Shown here: positions 6,206 through 13,774 of the stretch, piece by piece
Numbering within the stretch: the stretch's first letter is position 1
Layout of the letters: the number at the start of each line of letters is the position of its first letter
NCBI GenBank assembly: GCA_947523045.1
Contig: CANNUR010000060.1
Span: forward strand, 1 to 13,774
DNA length: 13,774 nucleotides
DNA from: an uncultured Prosthecobacter sp.
GTDB lineage: Bacteria; Verrucomicrobiota; Verrucomicrobiia; Verrucomicrobiales; Verrucomicrobiaceae
Direction of reading: 5' to 3'
Notes under the pieces: model-generated
What the model saw: the letters and a program-made list of their open reading frames with translations, nothing else
The model's database searches: none
What the model was told of the DNA's origin: nothing
Position numbers and translations under genes: made by a program

Positions 6206-7624
6206 TCAATCTTGGGCGGACTTTTTCTTCTTTTTGCCGGCTTTGTTAGCCTTGGCTTTGGAGGGTGCTGCCGTCGCCGGCACCTCGATGTCAGCGGCGG
6301 GCAGGGCGGCCGCCAGGCGGGTCTTGACCGCGGCATGCTCGGGCTGGCTGGCGAGGTTGTGATATTCGCCCGGATCCTTGGCGTCGTGGTAGAGTTCCTC
6401 GCTGCCGTCGGCGTAGCGAATGTAGCGCCAGTCGCGGTCGCGCACGGCGTGATTGCCACGGCCATGACTGCAGACGGCGAGATGCGGCCACGCCGCCTGC
6501 GGATCGCGCAGCAGGGGCACCAGGCTCGGCCCCTTGACGTGGGCGGGCAGGGGCAGGCCGGTCAGCTCGCAGAGCGTCGGATACAGGCTCAGGTAGTCAA
6601 CCGGTGCCGCACAGCTTTGGCCGGGTTGGCCAATGCCGGGAGCCACCACGGCGAAGGAGGTGCGGGTCGCCTCCTCCCAGAGCGAGAACTTGCGCCAGTG
6701 CTGCTTTTCCCCGAGGTGCCAACCGTGGTCGGTCCACCAGACGATGACGGTTTTGTCACGGCGCGGGCTGGCATCGAGACCGTCGAGCAGGCGACCGACC
6801 TGGTCATCGAGGAAGGCGATCGTGGCGAGGTAGGCCTGCACGGCCTGCGGCCACTGTTTGCCTTCGACCACCGCGGCGTGGTCGCCCTCCGGCTTGGCCA
6901 TCTTACGACCGGCCTCCGGCACGTCGGCGAGGTCGTTGTCACCCACCACCGGCAGCTGGATCTGGTTGAGGGGGAAACGATCGAAGTACTCGCGCGGCAC
7001 ATACCAAGGCAGGTGCGGTTTGACGTAGCCGACGGCGAGGAAGAGGGGCTTGTCCGCCGGGGCCTGCTGCAGTTGCTCCACGGCCCAGGTGGTGAGTTTG
7101 AAATCACCCATCGCCTCGGGCTTGGCGTCCACCGCCCCCCAGTCGAAATGACCGCGATCAAGGCCGTTGAGGTTTTTTTCGTGCTCCTGAATGCTGGGGA
7201 AAAGCCCCTTCCACTCCGTCCAGCTGTCGTCGCGCCCCTCGCTGCTGTAGCCGTGGTAGATCTTGCCGCCGCCGAGGGTGCGGTAGCCCTGGGCGAGGAC
7301 GTGGCGGTTGAGCGTGAGCGTGTCGCGCATCACCCCCTGGGCGGGGTCGCCGTTCGTGTAAATGCCGGTCTGCCAGGGGCGCAGGCCGCTCATCAGGGCG
7401 GCGCGCGAGGGATTGCAGGCCGGCGCGGCGCAGTGGCTGTTGGTGAAGGCGGTGCCGCGCGCGACCAGGCGGTCGATGTTCGGCGTGCGCGCCTGCGGAT
7501 GACCGCGCAGGTAGCCGGTCCAGTCGTTGAGATCATCGACGGCGATGAACAGCACATCGGGGCGTTCCGCCTGGGCTGGAGCAAGACCGGCGGCGAACAG
7601 AAGGAGGCAGCAGAGAAGGCGCAT
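6206..7624 (-). CDS. Secreted sulfatase, iduronate-2-sulfatase-like
   Basis: A second type I sulfatase, 472 residues from the ATG at 7624, beginning with a clear signal peptide (MRLLCCLLLFAAGLAPAQA). D30-D31 in IAVDDLND are metal ligands. APACNPSRAALMSG has C70 as the formylglycine site in the C-x-P-S-R motif. GGGKIYHG (118-125) is a variant of the second signature. GYVKPHLPW (199-207) and WWTDHGWHLGEKQHW (296-310) supply the remaining metal and substrate residues. This combination is the pattern of iduronate-2-sulfatase-like enzymes, which is a different subfamily from the sulfatase at the left edge. The C-terminus ends in a Lys/Ala tail (KANKAGKKKKKSAQD) not needed for catalysis. The start 23 codons downstream of the longest frame was chosen because it begins the signal peptide. 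It lies 40 bp after the glycosyltransferase gene on the same strand. Activity would require a formylglycine-generating enzyme, not present here. Confidence 0.95.
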   Translation of the reverse strand: MRLLCCLLLFAAGLAPAQAERPDVLFIAVDDLNDWTGYLRGHPQARTPNIDRLVARGTAFTNSHCAAPACNPSRAALMSGLRPWQTGIYTNGDPAQGVMRDTLTLNRHVLAQGYRTLGGGKIYHGYSSEGRDDSWTEWKGLFPSIQEHEKNLNGLDRGHFDWGAVDAKPEAMGDFKLTTWAVEQLQQAPADKPLFLAVGYVKPHLPWYVPREYFDRFPLNQIQLPVVGDNDLADVPEAGRKMAKPEGDHAAVVEGKQWPQAVQAYLATIAFLDDQVGRLLDGLDASPRRDKTVIVWWTDHGWHLGEKQHWRKFSLWEEATRTSFAVVAPGIGQPGQSCAAPVDYLSLYPTLCELTGLPLPAHVKGPSLVPLLRDPQAAWPHLAVCSHGRGNHAVRDRDWRYIRYADGSEELYHDAKDPGEYHNLASQPEHAAVKTRLAAALPAADIEVPATAAPSKAKANKAGKKKKKSAQD

Positions 7625-7664
7625 GCCGGCTGGAAACGCGGCGCGTGCCGGCTTCTTGCCGGAC

Positions 7665-8801
7665 TCAGGCCGCGACCGGTGCACGAACCTCAAGACCGAA
7701 GGCGCGCTGGATCTCGCCGAGATGGGCCTGCGGCGAAAACAGGCTCAGTGCGCGTGTCTGCAGTTCGGCGGTCAGCCGCGCAAGCTCCTCCGGCTGGCGC
7801 AGCAGGCGGTCGATGCGAGCCGCCAGCTCCTCCGGCTCAAAGGTCGAGCTGACAAAGTCCGGCCGGTGCGGCCCAAAGATGTCCTCGGCCCCCTCGCAGG
7901 GGTACATGAAGCAGGGCCGACCGGCCTCGAGGGCCTCAATGACCGACCCGGGCAGGGCCTCGCGCAGGCTGGTGAGCAGGCAGACCGCGGCGAGGTCCAG
8001 GAGCGGGCGCACGTTGGCGACGTTGCCCAGCCGAACCACGCGGTCGGCGACACCGCATTCGGCGATGACCGACGCCATCTCCGCCTCGTACTCCGGCTCG
8101 CAATCCCCTGCCAGCGCCAGGCCGAGGCCGGCATGGCCGAGGTCGAGCAGGCGGCGCAGCACACGCACGGCATCGGCCTGGCGTTTGCGCGGGCCGAGCT
8201 TGCCGATGACGAGCAGCCAGCGTTCGACACCCGCCTGGCCGGTCAGGCGGTCGGCCAGCGCGCGGGCCTCGGCCTCCGGCACAGGCGGCGGCAGCCGCAC
8301 GGAGTCGAGGAAGACCTGGGTGCGCAGCGCCAATTCCGGATCCACGCGCAACCCCTCGGCAATCTGAATCGAGGAGGGCAGCAGCAGGTCGTTCTGGTGC
8401 ATGCGATACTGGCGCGCCGTCGGGGCGGTGGCGATGCCGTCGCGGATGATGATCGCCGACCGCGCGCCAAGCCCGCGGGCGAGCGCGCCGGCGTGCGGCG
8501 CCCACCACATCTCGTTGCTGACCACCCAGTCGGCGCGCTGGAAGGGCAGCGCCCGCAGGTTGGCGCGCATGGCGCCGGCAAAGCGCAGCCGGCCGCCGAG
8601 CTTGCGCCACTCCGGCAGCGGGCCAACGCTGAACGGCACGCCCATGGCGGTCAGTCGCTCGGTAAACTCGCCGGTCTCGCCGCAGAGCACGTGCAGGCGG
8701 GCGTCGCTGCCGGCCTGCAGTGCGGCCAGGGTGTCGAGCAGGCGGTTCTTGGCACCGCCGCGCCCGGCGGTTTTTTGGAGAAAGAGGAACTGTTCGGCCA
8801 T
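7665..8801 (-). CDS. Glycosyltransferase, GT4-like (GT-B fold)
   Basis: Enzymes of this type transfer a sugar from a nucleotide donor, usually in polysaccharide, LPS or glycoprotein synthesis. In the 378 residues the N-terminal half holds a Gly-rich start (TAGRGGAKNRLLDTL, 11-25) that resembles the acceptor-side loop. The C-terminal half begins at about 194 with RWLLVIGKLGPRKRQADAVR, continues with LALAGDCEPEYEAEM and VRLGNVANVRPLLDLAAVCLLTS, and has the donor-binding E-x7-E motif in REALPGSVIEALEAG (E281, E289). No membrane helix or signal is seen, so it acts in the cytoplasm. A 15-bp palindrome sits 7 bp upstream of the ATG. The downstream sulfatase gene (40 bp gap) may be cotranscribed, and the isomerase gene is divergent. 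Donor and acceptor are unknown. Confidence 0.88.
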   Translation of the reverse strand: MAEQFLFLQKTAGRGGAKNRLLDTLAALQAGSDARLHVLCGETGEFTERLTAMGVPFSVGPLPEWRKLGGRLRFAGAMRANLRALPFQRADWVVSNEMWWAPHAGALARGLGARSAIIIRDGIATAPTARQYRMHQNDLLLPSSIQIAEGLRVDPELALRTQVFLDSVRLPPPVPEAEARALADRLTGQAGVERWLLVIGKLGPRKRQADAVRVLRRLLDLGHAGLGLALAGDCEPEYEAEMASVIAECGVADRVVRLGNVANVRPLLDLAAVCLLTSLREALPGSVIEALEAGRPCFMYPCEGAEDIFGPHRPDFVSSTFEPEELAARIDRLLRQPEELARLTAELQTRALSLFSPQAHLGEIQRAFGLEVRAPVAA

Positions 8802-8807
8802 GCGACC

Positions 8808-8822
8808 CGTCCAGACTGGACG
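8808..8822. promoter_or_regulatory. 15-bp palindrome at the glycosyltransferase start
   Basis: CGTCCAGACTGGACG is a perfect inverted repeat with a single-base centre (A8815). It ends 7 bp before the glycosyltransferase ATG (8801), within the 112-bp divergent region. It could be an operator or a hairpin covering the translation start. No regulator family is recognised. Confidence 0.35.
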
Positions 8823-8861
8823 CGAATGGCGAAAGCATCAAGCGCCGGGCAGGATTCGCAG

Positions 8862-8890
8862 TTGCCAGCGCCCCCGATCCACGCTGAAAT
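8862..8890 (+). promoter_or_regulatory. Sigma-70-type promoter of the TIM-barrel isomerase gene
   Basis: TTGCCA (8862-8867, five of six) and TGAAAT (8885-8890, four of six) are separated by exactly 17 bp. Transcription would start near 8897, about 17 nt before the ATG at 8914. The AT-rich TGAAATATCTG stands out in GC-rich surroundings. Confidence 0.5.
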
Positions 8891-8913
8891 ATCTGTTCAC
8901 CCCCACCATCCTC

Positions 8914-9876
8914 ATGTCGACCCCATCTTCACGCCGCCGCTTCCTCCAGCTCGCCGCCGCCAGCTTCGCCGCCACCGCCGCCGGCGTGCGCGCCCAGAAC
9001 GCCGCGTCGCTGTTCCAGATCTCGCTTGCCGAGTGGTCGCTCAACAAGGGCATGTTCAAGCGCGCCGGCGCCGAGCCGCTCGAGCACCTCGACTTCTGCA
9101 AGATCGCCCGCAGTCTCGGCATCGACGGCGTCGAATACGTCAACCAGATGTTCGCCGACAAGGCGACCGACAACACCTACCTCGACGAGATGAAGAAGCG
9201 CCAGGACGGCGAGGGTGTGAAGGGCCTGCTGATCATGATTGACCGCGAGGGCAACCTCGGCGCGCCAGAGGCCGCCGCCAAGGCGAAGACGGTGGAGAAC
9301 CACCTCAAGTGGCTCGACGCCGCCGCCCGCCTCGGCTGCCACAGCATCCGTGTCAATGCCGCCAGCGATCCCAAGCTCAGCTACGAGGAGCAGATGAAGC
9401 ACGCCGCCGAGGGCCTGCACAACCTCTGCGTCGAGGCCGACAAGCGCGGCCTGTTCGTCGTCGTCGAAAACCACGGCGGCCTGTCCAGCAACGGCCTCTG
9501 GCTGACCGGTGTCATGAAGCTGGCCAACCATGCCCGCGTCGGCATCCTGCCCGACTTCGGCAACTTCTACACCGACCGCAACAAGGGCGAACTGTACAAC
9601 CCCTACAAGGGCCTGCGAGAGTTCATGCCCTGGGTGAAGCAGGCAATGAGCGCCAAGGCCTACGACTGGGACACCGGCGCCGGCAAGTTCTACACCGAGG
9701 ACCGCCGCGAGGGCCGCGAGATGACGCTCGACTACGAGCGCCTGATCCGGATCGTCGTCGAGGCCGGCTACCGCGGCTACATTGGCATCGAGTACGAGGG
9801 CGACAAGCATCCCGAAATCGAGGGCATCAAGCGCACCAAGCAGGCGCTGGAAGAGGTTCGCACCCTGCTCTCCTGA
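8914..9876 (+). CDS. Tat-exported TIM-barrel sugar isomerase/epimerase, hydroxypyruvate isomerase-like
   Basis: The protein belongs to the xylose-isomerase-like TIM-barrel group that includes sugar phosphate isomerases/epimerases and hydroxypyruvate isomerase (Hyi). It has 320 residues. The N-terminus SSRRRFLQLAAASFAATAAG (5-24) is a twin-arginine signal, with likely cleavage after VRA (25-27), so it is exported folded. Putative metal ligands are E185 in VVVENHGG, D214 in GILPDFGNF and E293 in GYIGIEYEG. The usual His near strand 7 is replaced by SAKAYDW (246-252), as I recall for related planctomycete and verrucomicrobial proteins. The ATG at 8914 was chosen because it starts the Tat signal, though the frame is open further upstream. 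A -35/-10 promoter lies just before it, and the neighbour upstream is divergent. The substrate is unknown; a role in periplasmic sugar catabolism is an inference. Confidence 0.88.
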   Translation: MSTPSSRRRFLQLAAASFAATAAGVRAQNAASLFQISLAEWSLNKGMFKRAGAEPLEHLDFCKIARSLGIDGVEYVNQMFADKATDNTYLDEMKKRQDGEGVKGLLIMIDREGNLGAPEAAAKAKTVENHLKWLDAAARLGCHSIRVNAASDPKLSYEEQMKHAAEGLHNLCVEADKRGLFVVVENHGGLSSNGLWLTGVMKLANHARVGILPDFGNFYTDRNKGELYNPYKGLREFMPWVKQAMSAKAYDWDTGAGKFYTEDRREGREMTLDYERLIRIVVEAGYRGYIGIEYEGDKHPEIEGIKRTKQALEEVRTLLS

Positions 9877-9882
9877 GCGCAC

Positions 9883-10062
9883 TCACGGCGCGACCACCAT
9901 CTTGAACTCGAGCTCGCTGGCCAGCTCGGAGGCTTCGCCGCGAATGCGCCGGCGCACCGCCTGCAGGCCGCCGCGGGTCAACGCCTGAAACTGGAAGCGG
10001 CTGAGCCGCCGCGGTGACTGTGGGCTGCCATGCGCAGAAAAGCCGGTTTTGAAGAGGGTCCT
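9883..10062 (-). pseudogene. Possible small coding remnant or unannotated peptide between the isomerase and PhoH genes
   Basis: Read on the minus strand to a TGA at 9885-9883, this frame ends in RRRIRGEASELASELEFKM plus VVAP. Its last 42 or so codons have G or C at nearly every third position, as real genes here do, but no ATG, GTG or TTG start precedes them. An ATG one frame away (10032-10030) would connect if one indel were allowed. The upstream part overlaps only the PhoH stop codon. It may be a decayed gene, a leaderless or frameshifted peptide, or chance. The plus strand shows nothing convincing in 9877-10061. Confidence 0.25.
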
Positions 10063-11618
10063 CAGAGCAGGCGGGCCGCGGCCTCGGCCAGCGGGCTGCG
10101 TTCGCCCTTGCTGAGCGGCACGTGGGCGGCAAAGGGCTGGCCGCGCATGCGCTGGCGGGTGTAGACCAACCCGTTGCTGCGGCTGTCGACATAAGGGTTG
10201 TCGATCTGTGCGGGATCGCCGACCAGGACCAGCTTGGAGCCGCGCGACATGCGGGTGACGATGGTCTTGGCCTCGAGCGGGGTGAGCTGCTGGGCCTCGT
10301 CGAGCACGAAGTAGCGGTCGGGGATGGAGCGCCCGCGGATGTAGCAGAGCGCCTCGATCTCGATGACACCCTGCTGGATGAGCGGTTCGTAGGGCGCGGC
10401 CGCCTCCTGGGCCGAAGGCTTGTCGGGCAGGAAGCGGTTCTTCTTGCGCTGCGGCCCCTGCTGGCTGTCGAGCGGGCGCATGAGCAGGTCGAGCGCGTCA
10501 TAGACCGGCTGCAGCCAGGGGCGCATCTTTTCCTGCAGGGTGCCGGGCAGGAAACCGACGGTCTGGCCCATGGCAACAATCGGGCGGCTGATGGTGACAC
10601 CGTGGTAGGTGCGGGCGAAGACCTGGGAGAGGCCGGCGGCAACGGCGAGCAGGGTCTTGCCGGTGCCGGCCTGGCCGTAGCAGGTGACCAGGCTGATCTC
10701 GGGATCGAGCAGGGCGTCGAGCAGGCAGGTCTGGCCAAGGTTCATCGGCTTGATGGCGCGGCCCTGGCCGACCTTGATCGCCTCCGGGGTGTGATGCAGG
10801 CGGCGCAGCTCGCCCTGGGCGGTCATCTTTGCCGGCATCGAGGCCTTGTCGCCAGCGACGAGCAGGACGTAATCGTTGGCGACCAGGTCGGCCAGCCGCG
10901 CCGGCGGCAGGGCCAGGCGACCGCTGCTGGCGAAGCGCTGCAGCTCGTGGCCGCTGACCGCCACGCGGGCGATGTCGAAGTTGGCGACGTCGCGCGGCTC
11001 CACCTTGTCGTGCAGGTAGTCCTCGCACTCCAGGCCCATGGCGCGCGCCTTGAGCTGCATGTTGAGGTCCTTGCTGACCAGAATGACCGGCGTGTCGAGC
11101 TGCTCGCGCAGCCAGAGCGTGCAGGCCAGGATGCGGTGATCCATCTTGTCCTGGCCGGGAAAGACGCGCTGAAACTCCAGCACGCTGGCCAGGTCCGCCG
11201 CCATCACCGGGTCGTAGACGACGATGCGCAGGTTGCCACCGCCGTCCGTGCGCACCCCCTCGGTCACCGAGGCCTCGGGCGCGGCAAAGGTCTTCATCAG
11301 CGCGCGGTGCACCTCGCGGGCGTTGGCACCGCGCTCGGTCATCTCATTCTTGAAGCGATCGAGTTCGCTGAGCACATCCACGGGAATGCAGACGTGGTGC
11401 TCGGCAAAGCGGTGGATGCAGGCCGGGTCGTGCAGCAGGACGTTGGTGTCGAGCACGAAGGTCTTGAAGCCGGCGGCACGGGCTGTTTTGCCGCGGCGGG
11501 CGGGGGAGGCGGATTTGCGTTTCAACGGCGGGACGGTGGCGAGTGGCGGGCTGGCGGCCAAGTCCGGATTGGCAAAAAAAACGGGCGCAGCAATGCCGGA
11601 GAGTTCGTCGCGGTCCAT
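10062..11618 (-). CDS. PIN-domain / PhoH-like ATPase
   Basis: The 518 residues combine an N-terminal PIN nuclease domain with a PhoH ATPase domain, the architecture of YlaK-type PhoH2 proteins. PhoH2 proteins are reported to act as RNA helicase/nucleases. After a Pro/Ala/Lys-rich leader (1-50), the PIN domain starts at FKTFVLDTNVLLHD (D57) and shows VDVLSELDRFK (E85), QDKMDHRI and VILVSKDLNMQLKA (D184), the expected acidic residues. The ATPase has a Walker A motif GQAGTGKT (315-322), GVTISRPIVAMGQTVGFLPG, and a Walker B motif FVLDEAQQLTP (437-447) followed by VGDPAQIDNP. The C-terminus GHV-like block and KGERSPLAEAAARLL are typical, so it is intact. An upstream TTG at 11687 would add 23 residues; the ATG at 11618 was preferred. 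It is downstream of glnB on the same strand but separated by a strong terminator. Confidence 0.95.
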   Translation of the reverse strand: MDRDELSGIAAPVFFANPDLAASPPLATVPPLKRKSASPARRGKTARAAGFKTFVLDTNVLLHDPACIHRFAEHHVCIPVDVLSELDRFKNEMTERGANAREVHRALMKTFAAPEASVTEGVRTDGGGNLRIVVYDPVMAADLASVLEFQRVFPGQDKMDHRILACTLWLREQLDTPVILVSKDLNMQLKARAMGLECEDYLHDKVEPRDVANFDIARVAVSGHELQRFASSGRLALPPARLADLVANDYVLLVAGDKASMPAKMTAQGELRRLHHTPEAIKVGQGRAIKPMNLGQTCLLDALLDPEISLVTCYGQAGTGKTLLAVAAGLSQVFARTYHGVTISRPIVAMGQTVGFLPGTLQEKMRPWLQPVYDALDLLMRPLDSQQGPQRKKNRFLPDKPSAQEAAAPYEPLIQQGVIEIEALCYIRGRSIPDRYFVLDEAQQLTPLEAKTIVTRMSRGSKLVLVGDPAQIDNPYVDSRSNGLVYTRQRMRGQPFAAHVPLSKGERSPLAEAAARLL

Positions 11619-11821
11619 GTCAGGTGGAGGGGTTGGGGTGGTGGCACCCGGGGTTGGTCCTGAGACTTGGCGCAGTTTGGATGCCAAGGTTGCCGGTCCG
11701 CACTTTTGATGGGTAAAAGCGAATCACGGAATTGAAGTCAGGCTGACAGAAAGGCCGCGCGCCGACAAGAGATTTGTTTGGTTTGGTTAATATTTTGGGT
11801 CGGCAGGGCTGGGCGACGGCC

Positions 11822-11855
11822 AAAAAAAAAGCCCGTCCGGCAGGGCCGGACGGGC
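11822..11855 (-). terminator. Rho-independent terminator of the P-II gene
   Basis: A perfect 11-bp GC stem (11831-11841 with 11845-11855, loop AGG) is followed on the minus strand by nine T residues (11830 down to 11822). It begins 18 nt after the P-II stop codon. It should separate glnB from the PhoH gene 203 bp downstream. Confidence 0.93.
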
Positions 11856-11872
11856 GGAAAAAACCACATGCC

Positions 11873-13313
<1,441 letters not shown>

Positions 13314-13317
<4 letters not shown>

Positions 13318-13329
13318 GGCCAGCCTCAG
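13314..13329. other. Inverted repeat over two convergent stop codons
   Basis: CTGAGG (13314-13319) and CCTCAG (13324-13329) form a 6-bp stem with a CCAG loop. The stem holds TGA (13315-13317) of the secreted-protein gene and, on the other strand, TGA of the Nudix gene (13328-13326). There is no T-run on either side, so it is a weak terminator at best; the compact convergent arrangement may explain the symmetry. Confidence 0.4.
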
Positions 13330-13724
13330 AACAACGCCCGCACCCAGGCCAGCAGGGGCAGATCGGCCGGGGCCAGGTCAAATTCCGTGAGCCGCTCCGG
13401 CACCACCCAGGCGAGCGCCTCGTGTTCCAAGGCCACCGGCGCCGGCCCATCCGGATCGAGGCGGCAGGCAAAGGCGAACATGCGCACTGTGCACCAGGGA
13501 TAGGCGTGCACCACCTCGGGGCCGGCTTGCAGCTCCGCGACGCGACAGCCGAGTTCCTCCAGCAGTTCGCGATGAAGGGCGGCTTCCGGCGGCTCACCCG
13601 GCTCAAGCTTGCCGCCGGGAAACTCCCAGAGACCGGCCAGATGCTTGCCGGCGGGGCGACGCGCGATCAGCACCTCCCTGCCGCGACGAATCACGGCGCA
13701 GACCACATTGACAGGGGCTTGCAT
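13326..13724 (-). CDS. MutT-type Nudix hydrolase, (d)NTP pyrophosphohydrolase
   Basis: MutT-type enzymes hydrolyse oxidised nucleotides such as 8-oxo-dGTP to monophosphates, preventing mutation. The 132 residues have the family length. The Nudix box is complete: GKLEPGEPPEAALHREL followed by LEELG fits G-x5-E-x7-R-E-U-x-E-E-x-G. WEFPGGKLEPGE is the usual strand before it, and RRPAGKHLAGLWEFPGG fits the MutT substrate-pocket pattern. The ATG at 13724 (MQAPVNVVCAVIRRG) was chosen over a GTG two codons upstream (13730). It is convergent with the secreted-protein gene, 8 bp apart at the stops, and the remaining 50 bp to the right edge show nothing. Confidence 0.93.
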   Translation of the reverse strand: MQAPVNVVCAVIRRGREVLIARRPAGKHLAGLWEFPGGKLEPGEPPEAALHRELLEELGCRVAELQAGPEVVHAYPWCTVRMFAFACRLDPDGPAPVALEHEALAWVVPERLTEFDLAPADLPLLAWVRALF

Positions 13725-13774
13725 TTCCACGGCGCTGCGCGGATAAGCCGGGAATGCGCCCCGAGAAAGTGAAA

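Noticed and set aside
6035..7852. A 605-codon plus-strand open frame over the iduronate-2-sulfatase-like gene
   Set aside because: Antisense shadow: the opposite strand has a complete signal peptide, CNPSR motif and metal sites.
10122..11663. A 513-codon plus-strand open frame over the PhoH gene
   Set aside because: Antisense shadow of a fully conserved PIN-PhoH protein, with no own motifs.
11619..11821. Promoter or small gene in the PhoH upstream region, which has an AT-rich patch at about 11770-11803
   Set aside because: No -35/-10 pair with proper spacing and no coding-like frame could be supported; I see only the AT-rich patch there.

Overview
The window is high-GC bacterial DNA, about two thirds G+C by eye. 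The genes suggest a Verrucomicrobiota bacterium, most likely of the Opitutales type. The clues are two secreted sulfatases of different subfamilies, a Tat-exported TIM-barrel isomerase, a Pro/Ala-rich single-pass protein, a Kdo transferase (so a Gram-negative envelope with lipid A), and no clear Shine-Dalgarno sequences before the starts. This lineage call is an inference; there is no rRNA here to test it.

Left part (1-2465): a truncated arylsulfatase gene runs off the left edge on the minus strand. It is divergent from waaA (Kdo transferase), which is followed by a possible long-stem terminator, then tRNA-Glu(UUC) with an encoded CCA and a strong intrinsic terminator.

Middle-left (2466-6205): an ECF-type sigma factor gene (minus) faces away from a PIG-L/LmbE deacetylase gene (plus), with an inverted repeat between them. 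Next come three plus-strand genes that may form one transcript: a Pro/Ala-rich one-pass membrane protein, a 28-residue hydrophobic mini-protein, and a PfkB kinase that resembles YihV. A short 9-bp tandem repeat covers the end of the kinase gene.

Middle (6206-9876): a GT4-like glycosyltransferase and a second, iduronate-2-sulfatase-like sulfatase lie on the minus strand 40 bp apart and may be cotranscribed. They are divergent from the isomerase gene, which has a good -35/-10 promoter.

Right part (9877-13774): a stretch with a short coding-like remnant, then a PIN-PhoH ATPase gene and a glnB/glnK-type P-II gene, both on the minus strand and separated by a terminator. P-II has a close match to a sigma-54 promoter upstream. 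A secreted protein of unknown function (plus) converges on a MutT-type Nudix hydrolase gene (minus).

The genes are mostly housekeeping (envelope, tRNA, nitrogen signalling, nucleotide sanitation) mixed with polysaccharide or sulfated-sugar functions. I see no phage, insertion sequence, CRISPR array or obvious defence locus. The best candidates for something undescribed are the Pro/Ala-rich protein with its mini-protein neighbour, and the small regulatory motifs between genes.
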